Below are positions 26,612-34,043 of a DNA stretch of 64,000 nucleotides, one piece after another. The notes under the pieces are model-generated. The model was not told the DNA's origin, made no database searches, and saw only the letters and a list, made by a program, of their open reading frames with translations. The stretch covers positions 1-64,000 of the forward strand of contig NZ_HE978540.1 of NCBI RefSeq assembly GCF_000311785.1, given 5' to 3'. The translations under genes and the position numbers were made by a program. The first letter of the stretch is position 1; every line of letters begins with the position of its first letter. The stretch is from Brevibacillus massiliensis. GTDB taxonomy: Bacteria > Bacillota > Bacilli > Brevibacillales > Brevibacillaceae.

Positions 26612-27150
26612 TCCTTTCGCTTGAGTTCTTGTTGCATGTGTATGAGTTCGGCTGCCAAATTCTTCATGCGCTTCTCTACGTCCTCGTCGATGATTTTATT
26701 TTCCCTGTTGAAATGATCCGTGTGGGCGTACACATAGCTGGGAGCGACAAAGGCGCGGAAGTAACCGGCGATCGGCTTTGCCTGGTTTTCGATGACCAGA
26801 TAGTGCTGATAGGTTCCACCGTTGGCCGCAAAGCCCATCACTTTGTGGCGAAACACGGAAGGGGGAACCAGATCAAACACGTTTTTTAAAGGAGCCGGGA
26901 TGGACCCGTTAAAGACTGGAAAGCCGATCAGATAAAAATCCGCTTCCGTAATCTCGGCGATCACCCTCCTGGTGTCGTCGTTGTAGTGAGCGGGATCTCT
27001 GCCATCGCAAAACTGAAGCTCGCAGCCGCGCAGATCCAGCAGGCGCACTTCGACGTCAGGGGCGATTTGCCGAACCTCTTTCAGGATCTGCTCTACCAGG
27101 CTCGCGGTTTTTGCCCCCAGGATGGTGCCGGAAATCCCCAGCAGCTTCAT
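26608..27150 (-). CDS. NAD(P)H-dependent FMN reductase
   Basis: A 180-aa flavodoxin-like reductase of the NADPH-dependent FMN reductase family. The FMN phosphate loop is at the N-terminus (GISGTILGAKTASLV), followed by FPVFNGSIPAPLKN and GFAANGG. It would supply reduced flavin to the luciferase-like monooxygenase encoded 22 nt upstream in the same operon, a common two-component arrangement. Substrate specificity cannot be read directly. Confidence 0.85.
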   Translation of the reverse strand: MKLLGISGTILGAKTASLVEQILKEVRQIAPDVEVRLLDLRGCELQFCDGRDPAHYNDDTRRVIAEITEADFYLIGFPVFNGSIPAPLKNVFDLVPPSVFRHKVMGFAANGGTYQHYLVIENQAKPIAGYFRAFVAPSYVYAHTDHFNRENKIIDEDVEKRMKNLAAELIHMQQELKRKE

Positions 27151-27172
27151 ACTCCATCACTCCTTTTGCGGT

Positions 27173-28189
27173 TTAGCGGACCGATTCTTCCTTGGCCTGT
27201 TCCCGAAAAGCGGGCATCACTTCGCGGGCAACCAGTTCCATGGACTTCAGCACCTGTTCATGGGGCAGCCCGCCGAAGTTCATCAACATCATGATATGAT
27301 CGCAGCCGACTTCTTTATATTTTTTCAACCTGCCGATGACATCTTCGGGCGTGCCGATCAGCAGCTGCTCGCGGGCCTCCAGATCTTCATACTGAGCCCC
27401 TTTCCCGTATTGGCGGGTTTCCAGGTACAAATTTACATGGGGTTTGGCGATTCGCTCCGCCGCTTCTCTCGTCTCCGCTACAAACGTATGCAGGGCGAGC
27501 GGAGTATTTATCTTTCGCTCGTCATGTCCCGCCTCCAGATACGCCCTCCGGTAATCGCTGATGACCTGGCGCAACTCCTCGATGCTGTTGCCGGAAACGT
27601 AGGGCACACCCATGATGTTGTAGCCCATCTTCCCGACGTACTGGGCTCCCTGGGAACGCAGGGCGCCGATCCAGAGCGGGACCTGCTTCTGTTCGGGGAT
27701 GACTTGCAGCTTTATATCGGTAAACTGGTAGTACTCTCCGTGATGCGAGAATGTCTCCCCTGTCCAGGCTTTTTCGATCACGGCCAGGGCATCGTTGAAG
27801 CGGAAGGCCTTGTCTTTGCCGTCGACGTTAAATCCGGCGAATTCATGAGGCAGGTAGCCGCTTCCCAGCCCCAGATTCAAGCGCCCGCCACTCAGCACGT
27901 CCAACAAGGCGTAGTCCTCGGCCACCTGAATCGGATTGTGAAAAACCAGAGATACGATCGACACGCCCAGCCGGATCCTTTTTGTCCGCTCGGCTGCAGC
28001 CGTCAGCAGGATATGCGGCGAAGTCAGGATGCCATACTCGCTAAAATGGTGTTCCGCAAACCAGACGGATTCGTATCCGAGCCGGTCGGCCTCCACAGTC
28101 TGCTCCAGTACCTCCTGCAGCAGCTTGGCGGGCGTGCGGTCAAACTTCGCTTGGTAGTTGTCAAATACGGTAAACAGTCCAAATTTCAT
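27173..28189 (-). CDS. LLM-class flavin-dependent monooxygenase
   Basis: A 338-aa luciferase-like monooxygenase with the expected TIM-barrel blocks: WFAEHHFSEYG near the N-terminus, RIRLGVSIVSLVFHNPIQVAED, LDVLSGGRLNLGLGSGY and LWIGALRS. Such enzymes use FMNH2 from a partner reductase to oxygenate small molecules. Start ATG at 28189 follows GAGGAGG at 8 nt; the open frame to 28255 runs into attenuator A. Its expression should depend on read-through of that element. In this cluster it may prepare an aromatic substrate for ring cleavage, which is inference. Confidence 0.85.
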   Translation of the reverse strand: MKFGLFTVFDNYQAKFDRTPAKLLQEVLEQTVEADRLGYESVWFAEHHFSEYGILTSPHILLTAAAERTKRIRLGVSIVSLVFHNPIQVAEDYALLDVLSGGRLNLGLGSGYLPHEFAGFNVDGKDKAFRFNDALAVIEKAWTGETFSHHGEYYQFTDIKLQVIPEQKQVPLWIGALRSQGAQYVGKMGYNIMGVPYVSGNSIEELRQVISDYRRAYLEAGHDERKINTPLALHTFVAETREAAERIAKPHVNLYLETRQYGKGAQYEDLEAREQLLIGTPEDVIGRLKKYKEVGCDHIMMLMNFGGLPHEQVLKSMELVAREVMPAFREQAKEESVR

Positions 28190-28241
28190 CGCGTTGTCCT
28201 CCTCGTTTTCAAGAAAATGAATTTTATTTCCAAAAAGGAAA

Positions 28242-28338
28242 AACCAGCGCGCCAAATGGCCAAGCAGGCTCTTTGAGCGGCTGGTTGATACCTACTACCT
28301 GAGAAGAAGGAGCGCTTCTCCCCCGTAGATAACTCAGC
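28242..28338 (-). promoter_or_regulatory. Attenuator/riboswitch-like element A
   Basis: Read on the minus strand: GCTG (28338-28335) and GTT (28333-28331), then ATCTAC, a GGGG run, a GAGAAG/CTTCTC hairpin, AGGTA, GTAGGTATC, AACCAGC (28286-28280), a spacer, and GCTGGTT (28248-28242) ending in a T run. AACCAGC can pair with upstream GCTG-A-GTT as an extended closing stem, or with downstream GCTGGTT as a terminator. Element B has the same parts in the same order. It lies between the first DUF3870 gene and the monooxygenase gene. No known riboswitch consensus matched. Confidence 0.65.
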
Positions 28339-28344
28339 AGGGAA

Positions 28345-28656
28345 TTATTTCATTTCGCAATAGCGATCATAGGCTTGCTGCAGCGCATAGATGATCGCGC
28401 CCTGGCCGGGGACCAGCATGGTCGCTCTCAGTTTCTCTTTTGCTTCGCCAAGGCCATTCTTGATGCTCATCCCTCGCAGTTGATGACTGACAAACTCGTT
28501 CGTCTTGTCCATCACGAAGGAAAAGGATATATCCTCGATAATTTCTTCGTCGCGGTTAATTACCATGACACAGCCAACCAGTTTGTACACTTCGTACATC
28601 GTGGTCCCTTTCGACACCTCCGCAAAGCCGGCAACCAGTACGGTGTTTTTGCCCAA
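28345..28656 (-). CDS. DUF3870 domain protein (copy 1)
   Basis: A 103-aa protein of the DUF3870 family, function unknown. Shared with copy 2 (33598-33927): VLVAGFA, KGTTMYEV, VGCVMVINRD, a SFSFVMDKTNEFV block and a C-terminal RYCEM. Start is TTG at 28656 with GGGGG about 10 nt upstream. It lies 18 nt after the fused Liv ATPase gene and 7 nt before element A. The small size, two copies and their fixed position next to similar leader elements suggest a regulatory, perhaps RNA-binding role; that is inference. Confidence 0.8.
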   Translation of the reverse strand: MGKNTVLVAGFAEVSKGTTMYEVYKLVGCVMVINRDEEIIEDISFSFVMDKTNEFVSHQLRGMSIKNGLGEAKEKLRATMLVPGQGAIIYALQQAYDRYCEMK

Positions 28657-28674
28657 TGGAGCAGCCCCCTTTCG

Positions 28675-30195
28675 TTAGTGTCCGCTTAAATAGGCCGCCC
28701 GGATTCGATCGTCGTGCATCAGTTGATCAGGATTGCCTGCGATTTTGATCCTGCCGTTTTCCAAGACGTAAGCGAAGTCAGCGATTCTCATGGCCGCCCG
28801 CGCATTCTGTTCTACGAGAAGAATGTTCATTCCCATCTGTTTGAGCTGGTACAGCTTGTCGAAGATTTCCTCGACAATCATCGGAGCGAGACCTAAAGAC
28901 GGTTCATCGAGCATCAGTACTTCCGGATGCGACATCAGTCCCCGGGCGATCGCCAGCATCTGCTGTTCGCCTCCGCTCAGGGTGCCGGACAGCTGCTTGC
29001 GCCTTTCCTTCAGCACCGGGAACATCTGATACATCTTTTCCAGGTCTTCGAAAACCTGCTGCCGGCCATGCCTGCTGCAGTAGGCTCCAAGGCGCAAGCT
29101 TTCCTCCACGGTGAGCTCCGGGAACATCCCCCTGCGCTCGGGGACGAGGTTGATCCCCTGACGGGCCAGCTGCTCCGCCGGGATGCCGGTAATGTCCCGC
29201 TCCCGGAATGTGACTTTTCCCGCCCTGGCCGGATACAGCCCGGCGATCGTTCCGAGCAGCGTCGACTTCCCTGCCCCATTGGCCCCGATGATAACGGCAA
29301 GTTCTCCTTTGTACAGACGGAGCGAAACTCCCTTGAGGGCGTGAATGTCGCCGCGGCAGGCGTGCAGATCGGCTGCTTGCAGGACGGGCGGCTCCTGTTC
29401 GGTGCGGCTTTTTCTCGCGTATTCCCGCTGGACATCGCGGCCGAGGTAGGCCTCGATGACGCGTTCGTCCCGGCTGATTTCCTCCGGAGTTCCCTCTGCT
29501 ATTTTGCTGCCAAACTCAAGGACGATGATCTTGTCGGACACCTCCATGACGGTAGCGAGATCGTGTTCGATCAGGAAGATGCTGAGCCCTTCGGCCTTCA
29601 AACGCCTGATCAGCCGGGCCATCCCCGCCACTTCTTCGCGGCTCATCCCGGCCATCGGTTCATCGAGAAGCAGCAGCTTCGGCTCCAGAGCCAAGGCGCG
29701 GGCCACCTCCAGCAGGCGCTGTTCGCCAAAGGACAAATCCTTGGCAGGGTGATCTGCCAGATGAGCCAGGCCGACCAAAGCGAGTTTTTCCATGGCAGCC
29801 CTTTTTGCTTCCGTCTCCGCCTTTTGCACGGAAGCAAACCTGAGCATCGACGGGAGCAGGCTGGGGTTTCGCGTCTTGGGCAAAGCGACCATGACATTCT
29901 CAATGACTGTTAGATTATGGAAGATTTGCAGGTTTTGAAACGTCCTGGCAATCCCCAGCGCAGCGATCTGATGGGGCTTCATGTTGTCGATTTTCCGGCC
30001 GAGGAACCGCACCTCTCCCGCATCGGGCGTGTACATCCCGGTAATGCAGTTAAACGTGGAGGTTTTCCCTGCGCCATTCGGCCCGATGAGAGAAACGACC
30101 CGGCCGGGCTCTACCTGAAAAGAATTGTCGTTGACCGCCACCACGCCGCCAAAGCGCTTGGTTACCCGTTCAAATTCAAGCAGACAAGTGCTCAC
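28675..30195 (-). CDS. Fused LivG-LivF-type ABC transporter ATPase
   Basis: A 506-aa protein with two complete ABC ATPase domains in one chain. The first (residues about 1-240) is LivG-like: Walker A GPNGAGKTS, signature LSFGEQ, Walker B LLLLDEPMAG. The second (about 270-506) is LivF-like: GANGAGKST, signature LSGGEQQ, Walker B VLMLDEPSLGL. In most organisms these are separate genes. It energises the transporter with the two permeases upstream. The ATG overlaps the LivM stop by 4 nt. A linker of about 25 residues (RKSRTEQEPP) joins the halves. Confidence 0.92.
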   Translation of the reverse strand: MSTCLLEFERVTKRFGGVVAVNDNSFQVEPGRVVSLIGPNGAGKTSTFNCITGMYTPDAGEVRFLGRKIDNMKPHQIAALGIARTFQNLQIFHNLTVIENVMVALPKTRNPSLLPSMLRFASVQKAETEAKRAAMEKLALVGLAHLADHPAKDLSFGEQRLLEVARALALEPKLLLLDEPMAGMSREEVAGMARLIRRLKAEGLSIFLIEHDLATVMEVSDKIIVLEFGSKIAEGTPEEISRDERVIEAYLGRDVQREYARKSRTEQEPPVLQAADLHACRGDIHALKGVSLRLYKGELAVIIGANGAGKSTLLGTIAGLYPARAGKVTFRERDITGIPAEQLARQGINLVPERRGMFPELTVEESLRLGAYCSRHGRQQVFEDLEKMYQMFPVLKERRKQLSGTLSGGEQQMLAIARGLMSHPEVLMLDEPSLGLAPMIVEEIFDKLYQLKQMGMNILLVEQNARAAMRIADFAYVLENGRIKIAGNPDQLMHDDRIRAAYLSGH

Positions 30196-31217
30196 AGGGT
30201 TTCACCTCTCCGTCTGGCCTTTGCACTGCGGAAGATGCCGATGATCCCGTTCGGCATGTAAATCATCATCAGCACCAGCAGCAATCCAAAGAAGATGACT
30301 TCGATCGAGCCGCCGGAGGTGGCTTGGCCGATCAACAGTGGAACGTACTCTCTGAGCAGTTCGACCAACAGCGTGACGACCAGCACGCCCACCATCGCTC
30401 CCCAGACGGATACCAGCCCGCCCAAGACGGCCATCACCACAAACTTGATCGACATGTCGAAATTGAACACCGCCGGGCTGACAAACCCCATGTAACAGGC
30501 GTAAAGACCTCCGCTCAAACCGGCGAACATCCCGCTTATCACAAAAGCCTGCAGACGGTACCGGCCGGTATCAATCCCCATCGCTTCCGAAGCGGCCTGA
30601 CTGGCGTGCATCGAACGAAGGTTTCTGCCCCAACCGGACTTGACCAGGTTGCTGCACAAGATCAGACAGACGATGGCCACGATCCACACGAGGGCAAACC
30701 AGGCGGCATCACCCGAAACCTGGAGCGGACCTGCCTGCAGGGCGGGAATTCCGATCAATCCGGAAGATCCGCCCGTCCACTCCGTCTCCTCGATCAGGAC
30801 AATGTTGACGACGATGCCAAAGCCGAGAGTGGCCAGCGAAAAATAGTGTCCCCGCAAATTTCTTGTGATCAGCCCCAAGCCGAAAGCGATCAAGCCGGAT
30901 ACGATCACCGCCAGCGGAATGCCCAGCCAGGGGGAAATTCCCAGATGGACGGCTCCTGTGCCCGTGACGTAGGCGCCGATGCCCCAAAAGGCTGCTCCGG
31001 CCAGCGAAACCAGGCCGGCAAACCCCATCAACAGCGTAATCCCGACCGTCGTGATGCAGTACAATCCCATGATCACGAACACACTGGTCAGATAGCTGCC
31101 AAGCAGGAGCGGCCCTGCGAACAGGACCGGCAGCAGCAGGAGCAGCCAAAGCCACGCCCGGCTTCTGATGCGCATGGGATGGGTCGGTTTTGTCTGTTCC
31201 AGCATTTTTTCCATCAT
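30192..31217 (-). CDS. Branched-chain amino-acid-type ABC permease (LivM family)
   Basis: A 341-aa permease with about nine hydrophobic segments and LivM-family blocks such as LRGHYFSLATLGFGIVVN and GGLYACYMGF. It pairs with the LivH-type permease encoded 12 nt upstream. Liv-type systems carry branched-chain amino acids, but many also carry aromatic acids, amides or urea. The linkage to homogentisate genes favours an aromatic substrate here. Confidence 0.9.
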   Translation of the reverse strand: MMEKMLEQTKPTHPMRIRSRAWLWLLLLLPVLFAGPLLLGSYLTSVFVIMGLYCITTVGITLLMGFAGLVSLAGAAFWGIGAYVTGTGAVHLGISPWLGIPLAVIVSGLIAFGLGLITRNLRGHYFSLATLGFGIVVNIVLIEETEWTGGSSGLIGIPALQAGPLQVSGDAAWFALVWIVAIVCLILCSNLVKSGWGRNLRSMHASQAASEAMGIDTGRYRLQAFVISGMFAGLSGGLYACYMGFVSPAVFNFDMSIKFVVMAVLGGLVSVWGAMVGVLVVTLLVELLREYVPLLIGQATSGGSIEVIFFGLLLVLMMIYMPNGIIGIFRSAKARRRGETL

Positions 31218-31229
31218 GGCCCACCTCTC

Positions 31230-32105
31230 TTACACCCGTTTCCCGCTTCTTGCGCCAAGGATCCCCTGCGGTCTGAAGATGAGCACCAAGAGCAGGATCA
31301 GAAAGGCGATTGCATCCTTGTATCCGGATGAGACCAACCCTGCTCCGAGCGACTCCAGGACGCCGAGCAGCACGCCGCCCGCGACAGCCCCCGGAATGCT
31401 GACCAAGCCTCCCAGCACCGCCGCGACAAATCCCTTCAAACCAATCATCAGGCCCATGTCATAGGTAGCCAGCGAGACCGGGGCGACCGACACGCCGACT
31501 GCCCCGGCCAGTCCCGCCCCCAGGACAAAGGACAAGAGGGCCATCCGATTCGGAGAAATCCCCATCAGCCGGCTTACCTCCCGGTTCATCATGCAGGCCC
31601 TGAGCGCCGAACCCATCGCCGTCCGCTCGAAGAAAACAAACAGCGCCAGCATACAGATCAGGGCGATCCCTCCGATAAAGAAATCCTGCAGGGGAATGAC
31701 CGCCCCGAGGAAGCTGACCGGCTCTCCCGCCATGAACGGCGGAATGGTCAAGGGACTGCTTCCCCACAGCAGTTGTGCAAGTCCCCGCAGTGTCGTAGAC
31801 AGCCCGATCGTGATGATGATCAGTACGACATCGCTGCTGTACCTGGCAGGGTACAGGGCCAGCCGCCACGCGACGGCCCCGACCGCCGCCGAGACGAGAA
31901 TCGCGGCAATGCAGGCAATCCACAGCGGTGCTCCGGCGGAAGTCATGGCAGCCCCCGACATGGCGGCCACCATGACAAACTCTCCCTGGGCAAAGTTGAT
32001 CACGCCGTTGACGTTGTAGATCGTGACAAATCCCACGGCAATCAGCGCGTAGATTCCGCCTACGGTCAGGCCGGAAAACAACAATTGGACCAAATCTGAA
32101 CTCAT
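31230..32105 (-). CDS. Branched-chain amino-acid-type ABC permease (LivH family)
   Basis: A 291-aa permease with about eight helices. Family blocks: GGIYALIAVGFVTIYNVNGVINFAQGE is split here as GIYALIAVGFVTIYNV then NFAQGEFVM, and later GLKGFVAAVLGGLVSIPGA. It lies 15 nt after the substrate-binding protein gene and 12 nt before livM in one operon. Confidence 0.9.
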   Translation of the reverse strand: MSSDLVQLLFSGLTVGGIYALIAVGFVTIYNVNGVINFAQGEFVMVAAMSGAAMTSAGAPLWIACIAAILVSAAVGAVAWRLALYPARYSSDVVLIIITIGLSTTLRGLAQLLWGSSPLTIPPFMAGEPVSFLGAVIPLQDFFIGGIALICMLALFVFFERTAMGSALRACMMNREVSRLMGISPNRMALLSFVLGAGLAGAVGVSVAPVSLATYDMGLMIGLKGFVAAVLGGLVSIPGAVAGGVLLGVLESLGAGLVSSGYKDAIAFLILLLVLIFRPQGILGARSGKRV

Positions 32106-32120
32106 CCTACCTTCTCCTCG

Positions 32121-33368
32121 CTATTGCGCCTTTACCCAGCGGCCGCCTTTTACCTGCAGAATGATCACATCCTCCGGCTTCAGGCCCTGATGATCGTCCG
32201 GGCTGAGATTGAAGACGCCTGTCGTGCCGACCAGGTTTTGAATCTTCTCCATGTTTTCCCGGATCGTCTCCCGGTTTACCTGGTCTCCCGCCATCTCGAT
32301 CGCTTTGGCCAAGAGCAGCATCGTATCGTAGGCCATCCCGTCGATCGGGCTGACACCCGTCTTAAACTTCGATTCAAAATCCTTGACGTACTTCGTGATC
32401 AGCTCCTTTTGCGGATCGCTGTCTGCCAGCTGATCGGCCACCCACACTTTTCCGGAAGCGATGTACGTTCCTTCCGCTGCCTCGGGACCCGCCAGTTCCA
32501 CAAATGCGTTGGATCCGGCACCGGCACTGTAGATCAGCATGGAATCCAGCTTCAACTCCCAGAAATTGCGGTTTACGATCGAGGCGGAAGGCGGTATCGC
32601 CCAGACGACCACGGCGTCCGGATTTTTTGATTTGATCGTGGTAAGCTGCGGCTTCATATCCTTGTCTCCGCCGCCGAATTTCTCCGTCGCCACGATGTTG
32701 AGCCCGTATTCCTTCGCCACCGTTTCAAACGACTTTCTGCCGTCTTCCCCGTAGGCGTTGTTCATCGCCATAAAAGCGACATTGGTCTTCCCCTTCTCTT
32801 TCAAAAACGCGGCGATGCTGTTGGAGATGTCGTTGTTGTTGCTCGGCGTCTTAAAGATATACGGGCGCTCACTCGCCGGCTCCACGATCCCGTCCCCGGA
32901 ACCGACGGACACCAGCGTTACCTTCTGTTGATTCATGTACGGCACGATCGGCATCGTCGTCGGAGTCGTCCCTCCGCCGATCACGGCCAATACCTTGTCC
33001 TGCTCCACCAGCTTCTTCGTCACCACGAGAGATTGTGTTTCACTAGACTCATTGTCATAGACGACCAGCTCAATGGGGACGCCGTTAATGCCGCCTTTCT
33101 GGTTCAACTCCTCCACCAGCATTTCCACCGCATTCTTCTGCGGCACGCCCCATACCGAGGCACCTCCCGTCAGCTCCAGATTGATCCCGATCTTATAGCT
33201 GGCGGGCTTCTCTGTTTTTCCGGCAGCTCCGGAGCCGGAGCCGCTTTCCCCGGCTCCCCCGGCCGCCGCTCCGCCTGAGCCGGCCTGAGTGCCGGAGCAA
33301 GCCGCCAAGCTGAACGTCAGAAAAAATACCATGAGTACCGCCAAAGCAAAGCGCATTCTTTTCAACAC
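32121..33368 (-). CDS. ABC transporter substrate-binding lipoprotein (LivJ-like)
   Basis: A 415-aa periplasmic-binding-fold type I lipoprotein. It has a signal peptide with the lipobox LAACSG, a Gly/Ser/Ala-rich linker, then the receptor domain starting YKIGINLELTGGASVWG, with VIGGGTTPTTMPIVPYMNQ and GMAYDTMLLLAKAIE. GTG at 33368, TTG at 33365 and ATG at 33356 are candidate starts after a G6 site. The ligand is unknown; context suggests an aromatic compound. Its mRNA leader contains element B. Confidence 0.9.
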   Translation of the reverse strand: MLKRMRFALAVLMVFFLTFSLAACSGTQAGSGGAAAGGAGESGSGSGAAGKTEKPASYKIGINLELTGGASVWGVPQKNAVEMLVEELNQKGGINGVPIELVVYDNESSETQSLVVTKKLVEQDKVLAVIGGGTTPTTMPIVPYMNQQKVTLVSVGSGDGIVEPASERPYIFKTPSNNNDISNSIAAFLKEKGKTNVAFMAMNNAYGEDGRKSFETVAKEYGLNIVATEKFGGGDKDMKPQLTTIKSKNPDAVVVWAIPPSASIVNRNFWELKLDSMLIYSAGAGSNAFVELAGPEAAEGTYIASGKVWVADQLADSDPQKELITKYVKDFESKFKTGVSPIDGMAYDTMLLLAKAIEMAGDQVNRETIRENMEKIQNLVGTTGVFNLSPDDHQGLKPEDVIILQVKGGRWVKAQ

Positions 33369-33399
33369 AATCCCCCCATTTTTGTTTTGAAAATGAAAA

Positions 33400-33532
33400 A
33401 ACCAGCAGAACAGAAGAGAAGAAGCAAGAACATGCCAAAAAGGCCGTTCGCTTTCCTGTCTTCCATCCCGCTGGTTGTTTATCTACTTCACCCAGGTCGG
33501 GCTCATGTCCCTTCCTGCATAGATAATCCAGC
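33400..33532 (-). promoter_or_regulatory. Attenuator/riboswitch-like element B
   Basis: Minus strand: GCTGG (33532-33528), A, TTATCTA (33526-33520), then an inner domain with nested CAGG/CCTG and GGG/CCC pairing, TAGATAA (33485-33479), AACCAGC (33476-33470), a 63-nt spacer, and GCTGGTT (33406-33400) with TTTTC. TTATCTA pairs perfectly with TAGATAA. CCAGC can pair with the upstream GCTGG (antiterminator) or, as AACCAGC, with GCTGGTT (terminator). The element lies in the 5' leader of the substrate-binding protein gene, about 20 nt after the predicted transcription start. Confidence 0.7.
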
Positions 33533-33551
33533 CAAACTATTCACGCTTATG

Positions 33552-33581
33552 ATTATATTACAAAAAGTATGATTATTGCAA
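33552..33581 (-). promoter_or_regulatory. Sigma-A-type promoter of the transport-catabolic operon
   Basis: On the minus strand TTGCAA (33581-33576) and TATAAT (33557-33552) are 18 bp apart. Transcription would start near 33545, just ahead of element B. Confidence 0.7.
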
Positions 33582-33592
33582 GCGCTTTTACA
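33577..33592 (-). promoter_or_regulatory. Catabolite-responsive element (cre) for CcpA
   Basis: TGTAAAAGCGCTTGCA on the minus strand closely fits the cre consensus TGAAANCGNTTNCA-type pattern. It overlaps the -35 box, so CcpA binding should repress the operon when a preferred carbon source is present. Confidence 0.65.
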
Positions 33593-33597
33593 AGTGA

Positions 33598-33927
33598 TCA
33601 ATATTTGACCATCTCGCAATACCGTTCATGCGCGACCCGCAGGGACTGAATGATGGCACGCTGCGCCGGGGCCAGGAAGCGCTCCTCAATCTCCCGGACG
33701 ATCTCGTCCACCCCATGCCGCACCGATTTCCCCCTCACCAGCGAACAGATAAATTCATTCGTGACCTCCATGATAAAGGTAAAAGAAACATCCAGGATCA
33801 GATCGGTATCCCTGTCAATGATCAAGACACAGCCAACCGTTTTCTGCACTTCATAAAGTGTCGTGCCTTTTGGGAGTTGGGCAAATCCAGCCACGAGAAC
33901 ACAACGCGGGTTGTCTTTCCAGTCCAT
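33598..33927 (-). CDS. DUF3870 domain protein (copy 2)
   Basis: A 109-aa paralogue of the protein at 28345-28656, with VLVAGFAQLPKGTTLYEVQ, VGCVLIIDRD, FTFIMEVTNEF and a C-terminal RYCEMVKY. Start ATG at 33927 has an AAGGGA site about 9 nt upstream. It is the first gene of the cluster. Its stop codon lies 6 nt before the cre site, so it may be on a separate transcript from the genes behind the internal promoter. Function unknown; see element B. Confidence 0.8.
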   Translation of the reverse strand: MDWKDNPRCVLVAGFAQLPKGTTLYEVQKTVGCVLIIDRDTDLILDVSFTFIMEVTNEFICSLVRGKSVRHGVDEIVREIEERFLAPAQRAIIQSLRVAHERYCEMVKY

Positions 33928-34043
33928 ACTCTACCATCCCTTTGTCGATAATGCGTGCAAGATATTCAAGATAAGATTTTACACACGATTGGGACTTTTG
34001 TGAATATGGGCCCAAAAGAATTTCACACGGAATGCGGGAAGAG

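Noticed and set aside
33400-33532. Assignment of element B to a T-box, TPP, ykkC/guanidine, glycine or lysine riboswitch
   Set aside because: Key conserved sequences of these classes (for example the T-box AGGGUGG or the TPP CUGAGA core) were looked for by eye and not found in the right context.
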